Positions 1-5,975 of a stretch of 49,339 bases of DNA are shown here, one piece after another. The notes beneath the pieces were generated by a model. The model searched no databases. It was given only the letters and a program-made list of their open reading frames with translations, and was not told where the DNA came from. A program made the position numbers and the translations under genes. Numbering within the stretch: the first letter of the stretch is position 1; every line of letters begins with the position of its first letter. Location: positions 1 through 49,339 of the forward strand of contig JAFVXH010000018.1 of the NCBI GenBank assembly GCA_017501225.1, read 5' to 3'. Source of the DNA: Clostridia bacterium. GTDB lineage: Bacteria; Bacillota; Clostridia; Oscillospirales; CAG-272.

Positions 1-432
1 CGAATCATAACATTTCGTTATAATGTATGGCTCTTGCAGTCCGTAGTAATCTCGCAAATGGGCACATGCTTTTGAAAAAATCTCTTTTTTCATTAAAGGA
101 ATACTAAATGACTCAACCTTTTTCCACAAAGGATATGTTATCCCGTAGGTCAAAAATCCACTAACTAAGAGCAAGACAAATCCAGTGATTACTTTTCCTA
201 AAACAACGAGAACCTCTAACCACTGATTGCTTGGATGGGGGATTATTTTGAGAAGATATATGGAAGCGAACATACAGGAGAAAAAGATTATAAATGCAAC
301 TATGCTACTGCATCTTCGCCAAAGTTTTTCTTTTCTAACAGTGCGTTTTTCGTCTTTTGTCAAAGTCAAGTATTGCTCTTTCAAAGCATTGTTCATATTT
401 TTCTTAGTGTTTTTATACTTGAAATATCGCAT
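1..432 (-). CDS. Partial small membrane protein, function unknown
   Basis: This reading frame runs off the left edge of the window, so only the first 144 codons are visible. It starts at an ATG preceded by a clear AGGAGG ribosome site 6 bases upstream. The protein begins MRYFKYKNTKKNMNNALKEQ, a basic and charged N-terminal stretch. Two hydrophobic segments follow, at about residues 44-62 and 76-100, then a soluble part ending at the edge. I do not recognise the family. It is the last visible member of the accessory strip and is preceded by copy 1 of the 65-bp promoter-like repeat (462-530). Its base composition is A+T-rich like its neighbours and unlike the core genes from rlmD onward. Confidence 0.72.
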   Translation of the reverse strand, partial: MRYFKYKNTKKNMNNALKEQYLTLTKDEKRTVRKEKLWRRCSSIVAFIIFFSCMFASIYLLKIIPHPSNQWLEVLVVLGKVITGFVLLLVSGFLTYGITYPLWKKVESFSIPLMKKEIFSKACAHLRDYYGLQEPYIITKCYDS

Positions 433-461
433 TTATTACCTCCTTTTCATGGTTGCATGTT

Positions 462-530
462 CGATATGTTATACCAAACAGCTGTAAATTGAAGTTTCGA
501 GTTTTGCTCAAAACTCACATTTGTCCCAAC
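462..530 (-). promoter_or_regulatory. Promoter-like repeat P, copy 1
   Basis: First of three related units of about 65 bp lying upstream of accessory genes (others at 1843-1910 and 3218-3283). Read on the minus strand it carries an extended -10 box TGG-TATAAC (468-476) with no good -35 hexamer. Upstream is an inverted repeat, arms at 499-505 and 510-516 around a GCTC loop (plus strand). The shared core is GTTATACCAAACAGCTGTAA on the plus strand. Its position 36 bases before the ATG of the partial gene fits a promoter. Confidence 0.6.
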
Positions 531-568
531 GCAAAATTGGGGCATTTTTTGATTTTGAACACCGTAAT

Positions 569-645
569 CGTAGGGGCGAACTGTGTTCGCCCGCATAATT
601 AGGCAAAGATTTCTCGTTTTCGGGCGAACACAGTTCGCCCCTACG
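569..645. repeat. MITE-like inverted repeat (TAGGGGCGAAC family)
   Basis: Two perfect 25-bp arms in inverted orientation (569-593 and 621-645) surround a 27-bp A+T-rich centre. The arm contains TAGGGGCGAACTGTGTTCGC. The arm is itself partly self-complementary (GGGCGAAC...GTTCGCCC), so each half can also fold alone. One arm with a different partner recurs at 49089-49138. Such sequences are common dispersed intergenic repeats in bacteria; no transposase is present here. Confidence 0.8.
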
Positions 646-664
646 GATTTTGGCTCATTTTCGT

Positions 665-690
665 GTCAGACACACGACAGACTCGACGTG
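665..690 (-). repeat. rlmD 3'-end-like repeat, copy B (att-site candidate)
   Basis: On the minus strand this 26-bp stretch matches the rlmD 3' end (3897-3922) at 23 of 26 positions and still reads HVESVVCLT in the corresponding frame, with a stop only about nine codons upstream of that motif. Flanking bases 691-735 also resemble those beside copy C (1333-1374), both ending in a GGTCAAAAACGGGGG motif on the plus strand. It looks like a remnant of the rlmD C-terminal coding end, as left when elements integrate there. Confidence 0.65.
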
Positions 691-797
691 GGTGGGGACT
701 TCAAAAGATCTCAAAATCGGTCAAAAACGGGGGTTGTAATACCTTAAAGTCTCACTTTTTGCCTTTTTATTGAAAACGCTCTGTCATTTTTATTGCT

Positions 798-1289
798 TTA
801 TAGTTGCTCGATCACTTTTTGCCGGTCAATGATTTCACAACCTATTTGGCTCAAATCATATTTTCTTTTGTCCGTGAGGGGTTGACACAGTTTATATGAC
901 AACACCCTTTTGCCTTTTTGGTTGTAGAACAACATCCAAACCGTATAGCCGCCTCGGGTAGTTAGCCTTCTCAATTTGATTTTGTATTGACTTGGAGCAA
1001 TTGTCAACTGCTTTTCTTTTCCTAAAAGCCCCTTTTTATACTTGATTTTATCAGTAAAAACAAGCAAATACTGCTGTTCCATACACAGGCAAGTTATAAA
1101 AAGAGAAAAGAAAAGTACAATTCCAATTACCGAATCAATCACGATGACAATGTCTTTCAAAATCAAGCCAAGCACCGCAAAAAGCAAAACAATGGCACAA
1201 AAAATAATTAACACAATTCGTGTTACTTTCATACTTTTCATAACCTTGGCATCGTTTTGCGGAACATCGCTAAATAAAAGATTTTCCAT
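798..1289 (-). CDS. Small two-pass membrane protein, function unknown
   Basis: This gene encodes 163 residues. The start chosen is the ATG at 1289 (MENLLFSDVPQND), preceded by an AAAGGAG ribosome site; a longer frame upstream runs into repeat copy C and has no ribosome site. Two adjacent hydrophobic segments, at about residues 24-44 and 46-68, are followed by a soluble domain of about 95 residues rich in Lys, Tyr and Leu. The layout (two N-terminal membrane helices plus a small beta-rich domain) resembles bacterial PH-like membrane proteins, but I see no diagnostic motif. It lies directly after repeat copy C with no room for another gene, so copy C may carry its expression signals. Confidence 0.68.
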   Translation of the reverse strand: MENLLFSDVPQNDAKVMKSMKVTRIVLIIFCAIVLLFAVLGLILKDIVIVIDSVIGIVLFFSLFITCLCMEQQYLLVFTDKIKYKKGLLGKEKQLTIAPSQYKIKLRRLTTRGGYTVWMLFYNQKGKRVLSYKLCQPLTDKRKYDLSQIGCEIIDRQKVIEQL

Positions 1290-1306
1290 ATTAGTACTCC
1301 TTTCTC

Positions 1307-1332
1307 GCCAGACGAACGACACTCTCGACATG
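1307..1332 (-). repeat. rlmD 3'-end-like repeat, copy C (att-site candidate)
   Basis: Matches the rlmD 3' end (3897-3922) at 23 of 26 positions; the minus strand reads HVESVVRLA in the corresponding frame. It sits only 17 bases upstream of the ATG at 1289, immediately before that gene's ribosome site. The flank 1333-1374 is shared with copy B, so the repeated unit here is about 70 bp. Confidence 0.65.
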
Positions 1333-1397
1333 GGTCAAGACGACAAAAGGTATAAAATCGGTCAAAAACGGGGGGGAAAAGTAAAATGGTATATTTA

Positions 1398-1823
1398 TTA
1401 ATAACCTTCATACAGTATTCGCTTCTTGCCGTCCTCGTCTATCGCGTGTATAAAGCAATCGTAAAAACGATCCGTCATATAATCCTCTTCTTGATAATTG
1501 TAGTAAAGGATAATTTTGAATATGTTTTTACCTTTTATTGCGAGCTCTGCGTAGCTGGGCTTTTCAATATGTAAAGGCTTTAATCCATCAATCGTAGTAT
1601 CACATACGATTATTTTTTTACCACAGTCCTTACATTTACACATAACGGAGATTTGCTTGTTGTTTTTCACTAACCAAGGTCTAAAGAATCCTTTTGTCTG
1701 CTTACCTGTATGTAATACATAAAAATACTCGTTTCCGCAATCGCAAACAAGGGAGGCTTCTATTGCCACCTTGTCCACCTCTTTTAGTATTTTCAGATTA
1801 TCAATAATCCTTAGCCTACTCAT
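1398..1823 (-). CDS. Zinc-ribbon-like small protein, function unknown
   Basis: This gene encodes 141 residues starting MSRLRIIDNLKILKEV. An upstream in-frame ATG at 1844 exists, but it overlaps the -10 box of promoter-like repeat P copy 2, so it would not be inside the transcript; the ATG at 1823 is preferred, with an AAAGGAAAA ribosome site. Cysteine pairs CDC (about residues 26-28) and CKCKDC (about 60-65) suggest one metal-binding ribbon. The rest is a mixed polar fold without membrane segments. The family is not recognised. It belongs to the accessory strip and is preceded by P copy 2 and followed by repeat copy C. Confidence 0.68.
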   Translation of the reverse strand: MSRLRIIDNLKILKEVDKVAIEASLVCDCGNEYFYVLHTGKQTKGFFRPWLVKNNKQISVMCKCKDCGKKIIVCDTTIDGLKPLHIEKPSYAELAIKGKNIFKIILYYNYQEEDYMTDRFYDCFIHAIDEDGKKRILYEGY

Positions 1824-1842
1824 TAAAAGTTTTCCTTTCGCC

Positions 1843-1910
1843 ATGTTATACCAAACAGATGTAAATTGAAGTTTCGAGTTTCGCTTGAAATCATTATTTG
1901 TCTCAATGCA
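1843..1910 (-). promoter_or_regulatory. Promoter-like repeat P, copy 2
   Basis: Second copy of the 65-bp unit. The minus strand carries TGG-TATAAC at 1845-1853, about 22 bases before the ATG at 1823. The inverted-repeat arms (about 1876-1880 and 1886-1892) differ in sequence from copy 1 but can still pair (GAGTTTC facing GAAATC), suggesting structure is kept rather than exact sequence. Confidence 0.58.
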
Positions 1911-1937
1911 AAAACGGGGTTAAAAGAGCAAAAAATC

Positions 1938-2300
1938 TCAAACTCCCAAGAAAAAGAATCCGTTATAATCGGTTACAGCCTTTTCGAGCCAAGCAACCAA
2001 GGTTTCAAATTCTTGTGGCTTATCTTTTTTTATCTGCTCTACAATTACGGATGTCTGCTCTTTTGTATAGTAATTGACGCCAACATAAAGCTCCATCATT
2101 CCATCAGGAGAATTAGAGCTATTTAGATAGTCGGCATAATTTTTAAAGAAATCACTATCACTGCTAACATGAACAAGTAAAGAATCCTTCTCCTTGAAAG
2201 AGTATCCCTTCTTTAATAACTTTTTTATATTCCACTCTTTTTTGCAATACTGAAATTCAAAATAGGCACTTCCTTGCCTTTCTGAACATGGTATAAACAT
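1938..2300 (-). CDS. Small soluble protein, function unknown
   Basis: This gene encodes 120 residues from the ATG at 2300 (MFIPCSERQGSAYFEF), which has an AAGGAGG ribosome site 5 bases upstream; a longer frame to 2321 starts inside degenerate repeat copy D and is rejected. There is no signal peptide or membrane segment. The sequence is rich in Lys, Tyr and Phe and looks like a single alpha/beta domain. I do not recognise it; small cytosolic proteins of this sort in accessory strips are often immunity proteins, but nothing here proves that. It lies between repeat D and repeat P copy 2. Confidence 0.65.
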   Translation of the reverse strand: MFIPCSERQGSAYFEFQYCKKEWNIKKLLKKGYSFKEKDSLLVHVSSDSDFFKNYADYLNSSNSPDGMMELYVGVNYYTKEQTSVIVEQIKKDKPQEFETLVAWLEKAVTDYNGFFFLGV

Positions 2301-2312
2301 CGTTACCTCCTT

Positions 2313-2338
2313 GTCAGACACACAACCATTTCGTCTTG
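2313..2338 (-). repeat. Degenerate rlmD 3'-end-like repeat, copy D
   Basis: The first 11 bases (GTCAGACACAC on the plus strand) are identical to copy B; the remaining 15 match at about 8 positions. It sits exactly between the stop codon at 2339 and the ribosome site of the gene at 2300, the same position that copy C holds in front of the gene at 1289. Confidence 0.4.
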
Positions 2339-3202
2339 TTAGTGAAATCCTTCAAAAATGTATTTGATAATTTCCAACTTTTCAGGAGAAGCGTGCTCCT
2401 TTAAATATTCCATATCCTCATCTGTAATCGGCTCAACTTCAATCTCGCAAGTTCCATTTTCTTCAAGTAGTTTATGAAACTTGAGGGTTTCATCCGTAAC
2501 CTTAGTGTTAACGCCCGCAATATCAAGCGTTACACCGTTTGGCAAAGTAACTTGATACTTAACGGCATCGGGGGTGCCGTTATTTTTGTGCAACATCCAA
2601 ACTTTGGCGTGAAGCACATCCTCGTATGGGGTATAGGTTTCTCCAAGCTCGAAATATGTAGATGAATTAATTCCATCGTCGTCAAAATGTACGTAGCAAT
2701 TTGCAGAAAGACTGAAAAATGGAAATAATAAAACGAATGAAACGAGCAAGCAAATAAAACCGACTTTTATGTTTCTTGCCCTGCCGCCGGAGCACCATGC
2801 GTCATCGATAGCAATAGCGAAAAAAGGAGTTTTAATGAAGTAGGCGATAATGAAAAGAAGAAATATACCTAAAAACAGTATAGGAACAAGCCCGGCTATG
2901 GTGCCGCCAAGCATAATAAGTTCACTTTCGCCAGCCATTATCTTATGTATCAAGCGTAGAGCAAGGTAGCTTAACAACCCGAATAATATATAACTTGGAA
3001 TAAACAAAATACAGGCGTATTGATGAGAAAGGGATTGAAAAAATTTGCAATGCTTGGTATTTGTCACCTTGTCCGCCACCCTTGCTTCAAGCTCCAAATC
3101 TTCGTATTTGTCAGGATTCTTTATAATATCGTGAAGCCTTAGAGAAATAGCAATGATCCCTACAACATAAATTATCAAAAATATTATCAAGATCAGATTC
3201 AT
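2339..3202 (-). CDS. Four-pass membrane protein, function unknown
   Basis: This gene encodes 287 residues. The ATG at 3202 is chosen over the TTG one codon upstream; AAAGGAG lies 8 bases before it. Hydrophobic segments are seen at about residues 2-21, 65-88, 97-122 and 145-168, followed by a soluble C-terminal domain of about 120 residues (NCYVHFDDDGINSSTYFEL onward). The tail is acidic. The layout, several membrane helices then an extracytoplasmic or cytoplasmic beta-rich domain, is common in uncharacterised Firmicutes proteins. It is preceded by P copy 3, with a leader of only about 14 bases. Confidence 0.7.
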   Translation of the reverse strand: MNLILIIFLIIYVVGIIAISLRLHDIIKNPDKYEDLELEARVADKVTNTKHCKFFQSLSHQYACILFIPSYILFGLLSYLALRLIHKIMAGESELIMLGGTIAGLVPILFLGIFLLFIIAYFIKTPFFAIAIDDAWCSGGRARNIKVGFICLLVSFVLLFPFFSLSANCYVHFDDDGINSSTYFELGETYTPYEDVLHAKVWMLHKNNGTPDAVKYQVTLPNGVTLDIAGVNTKVTDETLKFHKLLEENGTCEIEVEPITDEDMEYLKEHASPEKLEIIKYIFEGFH

Positions 3203-3217
3203 CAAAAGGCTCCTTTC

Positions 3218-3283
3218 GATATGTTATACCAAACAGCTGTAAATTAACTTTTGAACTTTGCTCAAAAGTCACATTTGTCCGTT
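3218..3283 (-). promoter_or_regulatory. Promoter-like repeat P, copy 3
   Basis: Third copy of the unit, nearly identical to copy 1 over GATATGTTATACCAAACAGC (plus strand). The extended -10 lies at 3223-3231, 21 bases before the ATG at 3202. The inverted-repeat arms are 3253-3259 and 3264-3270. The upstream end of the unit overlaps the last codons of the four-helix-bundle gene (stop at 3269-3271); copy 1 can be read in the same frame to the same GQM-stop ending, so the repeat may have carried along a gene tail. Confidence 0.6.
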
Positions 3284-3622
3284 AGATTTTGATTTAACGG
3301 TGGTAATTGAAGCAATCAACATTCTTCTGATTTTGCCGCATTTGTTTCGTAGGGATTTGAAATTGAGTTCATCAATGATACCGCTCTTAAACAAAACCGC
3401 GAGCCAATTTTCAGTTTCGTTTGCTTCTTTTTGAGCAATTTCAAGTTTATGTATAAAATCCGCGTTGCTTTCTGCATATTTTGCTTCTGCAATGTTTGCG
3501 CTGATTGAAGAAGCACTGCGAACAAGTTGCTTTGTGTATTCGGGGCGACCTTTTATTTTTGAGCATAATTCGGTAATTTCAACTGCAAATTCTATCGCAA
3601 GTTCGTGAGAAGTTTTCGCCAT
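3269..3622 (-). CDS. Four-helix-bundle protein (S23 / 23S intervening-sequence protein family)
   Basis: This gene encodes 117 residues starting MAKTSHELAIEFAVEITELC. The start at 3622 has an AAAGGAG ribosome site; the frame stays open for 63 codons upstream, but that part is the translated hairpin array and is rejected. The protein is all-helical with the family's hallmark around residues 31-50 (LVRSASSISANIAEAKYAES). Members were first noticed inside intervening sequences of 23S rRNA genes; related Avd proteins assist diversity-generating retroelements, but no reverse transcriptase is seen here. Their biochemical role outside those settings is unknown. It stands immediately downstream of the hairpin array, so a link to structured nucleic acid is plausible but not shown. 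Confidence 0.85.
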   Translation of the reverse strand: MAKTSHELAIEFAVEITELCSKIKGRPEYTKQLVRSASSISANIAEAKYAESNADFIHKLEIAQKEANETENWLAVLFKSGIIDELNFKSLRNKCGKIRRMLIASITTVKSKSNGQM

Positions 3623-3637
3623 AAATACTCCTTTTGG

Positions 3638-3878
3638 TCCACCTATGGTGGAGTGATATGGACGGCGTTGCCGTCGTGATATAGCGCAACTGCGTCGCGC
3701 GTGATATGGAAAGTCGATGGCTTTCGTGATATGCTTGCTGTCGCAAGCGTGATATGCGCACTTTGTGCGCGTGGAACACCATCGCCTTACGTCGCGCAAG
3801 CGACATATCACGCACCCGAAGGGTGCATATCACGAACGCGAAGCGTTCTATATCACGCGCCGTAAGGCGTTATATCAC
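3638..3878. repeat. Array of about ten short hairpins with constant spacers
   Basis: Plus-strand stems (most 5-7 bp, loops mostly 3-5 nt) lie at 3638-3652, 3661-3675, 3684-3700, 3709-3725, 3733-3748, 3756-3770, 3791-3804, 3812-3826, 3834-3848 and 3857-3870. Neighbours are separated by 7-8 nt spacers. In the left half the spacer reads GTGATATG; right of about 3771-3790 it reads ATATCAC, so the unit orientation flips. Stem sequences differ between units while pairing is kept and several loops are GAA, GCAA or GTAA. The array fills the whole space between the four-helix-bundle gene and the end of rlmD. Confidence 0.85.
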
Positions 3879-5284
3879 GTCGCTTTGTCTGACCGCGTCA
3901 GACAAACGACACTCTCGACGTGCCCCGTCCTCGGGAACATATCGACCGGGGTGACCGTGCCGATCGTGTAGCCGAGCTCGGCAAAAACGGCGCAGTCGCG
4001 CGCCAGCGTGTCGGGATTGCAGGATACGTATACCACGCGACCAAAGCCGCGCGCGCAAAGATATTCGATCAGCTCCCTCGTGCTTCCCTTTCTGGGCGGA
4101 TCCAGGATGACTGTGGTACGCAATGGATCGAACGCTCCCTCCGCCTCCTCGGCGCCGGCAAGGAGCTTGCTTGCGTCACTTGCGTCACCGCAGAAAAAGC
4201 GCGCGTTGGTGATGCCGTTGATCTCCGCGTTCTTCTGCGCGCACGCCACTGCCTCCTCGACGATCTCAATACCCACGACGCGCTCTGCCCGCTCCGCCAT
4301 GGAAAGTCCGATCGTTCCGATCCCACAGTACAGATCCAGCAGGGTTTCCTTACCCGCAAGCATTGCTTTTTCCTTCGCGATCCCGTAAAGAAGCTCACAC
4401 GCGTCGTGGTTGACCTGATAAAAGGAGCCTGCCGAGATGCGGAATGTCAGCGAGCACAGCGTGTCCTCGATCCACTCCCGTCCAAAAATCACGCGGAAAT
4501 CCTTGCCCAGCACGACGTTGGTATTTTTCATGTTGGGATTGATGAGAATGCTTTTGATCTGCTCAAATTCGGTATGCAAGCGCTCTGCAAGCTCGTCCTC
4601 GAACGGAAGGCTTTGTGCATTGACGACAAGACATACCATGACCTCGCCGGTGACAGCGCCCATACGCAGATAGACGTGACGCAAAATTCCGCTTCCGTCC
4701 TCCTCGTTGTATGCCCGGATCTGCTTTTCGTCGCAAAACGCGCATACCGTGTTCAAAATTTTTTCAAAGACAGGAGGCTGAAGCTGACAAAAGGCAGCGG
4801 GCACGACTCGGTGCGTGCCGCTTGCGAAAAAGCCTGCCTCCATCCCGTTTTTGCCGTTGCGCACGGGATATTGCGCCTTGTTGCGGTAATGGCAGAGCTC
4901 GTCCGTCGAGCGGACGGGCTCTACCGTCACAGAAGGCAGCCCTGCCTTACGGAAGGCGCTTCTGACGTAGTCCTCCTTGAGCTGCTTTTCCCGATCGTAT
5001 CCGATCGCCCGATAGATGCATCCGCCGCATCCCTTTGCCGCGCATGGGCTGCCGCCCTCGCGCCACGGGGAGGGGGTTTTGATACACTCCGTCTTGGCGA
5101 CAAGATACTGTTTGTTGCATTTGATGATACGCGCCTCCAGCACGTCGCCCGGAACGCCGCCCGTGACGAATACCGTCATGCCGCGACTGCCGTCCTCGTT
5201 TTTCAGGTGCGCGACGCCGTGACCGAGGTTGTTAAAATCCTCAACGGTCAGCGTCAGAAGGTCGTTTTTTTGCAGCTTAGGCAT
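3875..5284 (-). CDS. rlmD: 23S rRNA (uracil-5-)-methyltransferase, RlmD/RlmCD type
   Basis: The enzyme uses S-adenosylmethionine to make 5-methyluridine in 23S rRNA. The 469-residue protein has an N-terminal TRAM RNA-binding domain (about 1-68), four likely [4Fe-4S] ligands (C81, C86, C89, C166), AGSFYQVN, the SAM motif LLDLYCGIGTIGLSMA, DPPRKGST, the catalytic-cysteine motif VSCNPDTLARD and the terminal HVESVVCL. The start at 5284 has a GAGGA site and overlaps the upstream phosphatase gene by 8 bases, which suggests translational coupling. A longer frame to 5335 is rejected. The last residues SDKAT are encoded by the hairpin at 3879-3910 and look like an added tail. It could instead act on U747 as well as U1939; sequence alone does not decide. 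Confidence 0.93.
   Translation of the reverse strand: MPKLQKNDLLTLTVEDFNNLGHGVAHLKNEDGSRGMTVFVTGGVPGDVLEARIIKCNKQYLVAKTECIKTPSPWREGGSPCAAKGCGGCIYRAIGYDREKQLKEDYVRSAFRKAGLPSVTVEPVRSTDELCHYRNKAQYPVRNGKNGMEAGFFASGTHRVVPAAFCQLQPPVFEKILNTVCAFCDEKQIRAYNEEDGSGILRHVYLRMGAVTGEVMVCLVVNAQSLPFEDELAERLHTEFEQIKSILINPNMKNTNVVLGKDFRVIFGREWIEDTLCSLTFRISAGSFYQVNHDACELLYGIAKEKAMLAGKETLLDLYCGIGTIGLSMAERAERVVGIEIVEEAVACAQKNAEINGITNARFFCGDASDASKLLAGAEEAEGAFDPLRTTVILDPPRKGSTRELIEYLCARGFGRVVYVSCNPDTLARDCAVFAELGYTIGTVTPVDMFPRTGHVESVVCLTRSDKAT
3879..3910. repeat. Long hairpin over the rlmD stop-proximal codons
   Basis: Bases 3879-3893 and 3897-3910 are inverted repeats with a single-base gap and a CGC loop. The hairpin covers the last codons of rlmD and joins the hairpin array to the rlmD 3'-end repeat (copy A). 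It may serve as a weak transcription stop for the rlmD operon, but no T-run follows. Confidence 0.6.
3897..3922 (-). repeat. rlmD 3'-end sequence, copy A (reference copy of the repeat)
   Basis: This is the coding sequence for the conserved HVESVVCLT end of RlmD. Copies B, C and D in the accessory strip resemble it. In other Firmicutes the 3' end of this gene family (rum, rumA) is a recorded integration site for phages and integrative elements. Here that reading is inferred from the repeats alone. Confidence 0.65.
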
Positions 5285-5948
5285 AGTATTCCTCGCCCGT
5301 TTCCAGACACAGACATCCCAGCTGTCCGCCCTCACCCGCGCCGCAATCGATCAGGATGGATCCTTCGCCGCGCGTGATTCTACCGTTTGCCGTGGGTACG
5401 TGTCCGACGATGAGGATCTTATCCTCCATCAAGGGGTAGGACGCGTCCAGAGGCTCTGTGAAAAAGTCCTCGGGCTGATAATCCTCCAGATCGGTATCGG
5501 CGTCAAAATCCGCAATACCCGCGTGCAGAAGCAGATAGTCCTGCCCCTTGACGGTGACCTCCTCGAACAAAGTCATATCCTCCAGGTATTCCAAAACGCC
5601 CTCTCTTGCATCCTCGTCCAACGCGCGAAATCCCTCCAGCGTCGCCTGCCCTCCGTCCTGCACCCATGCCGTCATCTGCGCGATATACTCGGCATCGGGC
5701 GCGCTTCCGCTGCTCAGCATCTTCGAAAAGCCCTTGAGCATCCGCGCGGCAAGAAAATCGTGCTCCCCCGCCACGGGATAGACGTTGAGGCGGTAGCTGA
5801 TATCCTCGATCAGCTCCATCGATTCCTCTCCGTAATCGACAAGATCGCCCAAAAGATACAGGACGTCATCCTCGCCAAAGGAAATCCTATCTAACATGGT
5901 CTTGAATTTTTGATAGTTTCCGTGAATATCGGACATTACGTAGGTCAT
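5277..5948 (-). CDS. Metallophosphoesterase (PPP-type serine/threonine phosphatase fold)
   Basis: This gene encodes 223 residues beginning MTYVMSDIHGNYQKF with a GGAGA ribosome site. The metal-binding motifs of calcineurin-like phosphatases are in order: DIHG (residues 7-10), GDLVDYG (about 34-40), AGEHD in the place of GNHE, LLHAG and VGHVPT. The replacement of the usual GNHE by GEHD keeps the His-Asp pair. It resembles bacterial ApaH/PrpA-like enzymes that act on phosphoproteins or dinucleotides, but the substrate cannot be told. It is the fourth gene of the trmK-nif3-rlmD operon and overlaps rlmD. Confidence 0.85.
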   Translation of the reverse strand: MTYVMSDIHGNYQKFKTMLDRISFGEDDVLYLLGDLVDYGEESMELIEDISYRLNVYPVAGEHDFLAARMLKGFSKMLSSGSAPDAEYIAQMTAWVQDGGQATLEGFRALDEDAREGVLEYLEDMTLFEEVTVKGQDYLLLHAGIADFDADTDLEDYQPEDFFTEPLDASYPLMEDKILIVGHVPTANGRITRGEGSILIDCGAGEGGQLGCLCLETGEEYYA

Positions 5949-5975
5949 AGATTTATCTCCTGTTTTTCGAATTGA

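Noticed and set aside
1386..1574. Plus-strand 62-codon hydrophobic frame
   Set aside because: It lies opposite the Cys-motif gene at 1398-1823, which has a ribosome site and promoter-like repeat.
3269..3622. Diversity-generating retroelement, because four-helix-bundle proteins resemble Avd
   Set aside because: No reverse transcriptase, template repeat or variable repeat was found nearby.
3269..3811. N-terminal extension of the four-helix-bundle protein through the hairpin array
   Set aside because: The extension is Arg/His-rich noise from translated stems, and a good ribosome site precedes the internal ATG at 3622.
3638..3878. Hairpin array as a CRISPR array
   Set aside because: The constant element is only 7-8 nt, the variable parts are self-complementary, orientation flips midway, and no cas genes are present.
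462..3922. Integron attC sites
   Set aside because: The repeats lack paired RYYYAAC and GTTRRRY boxes in the right arrangement, and no integron integrase is present.
3920..5377. Long plus-strand open frame opposite rlmD
   Set aside because: It is antisense to a gene with full family motifs and has no ribosome site; high G+C third positions keep it open.
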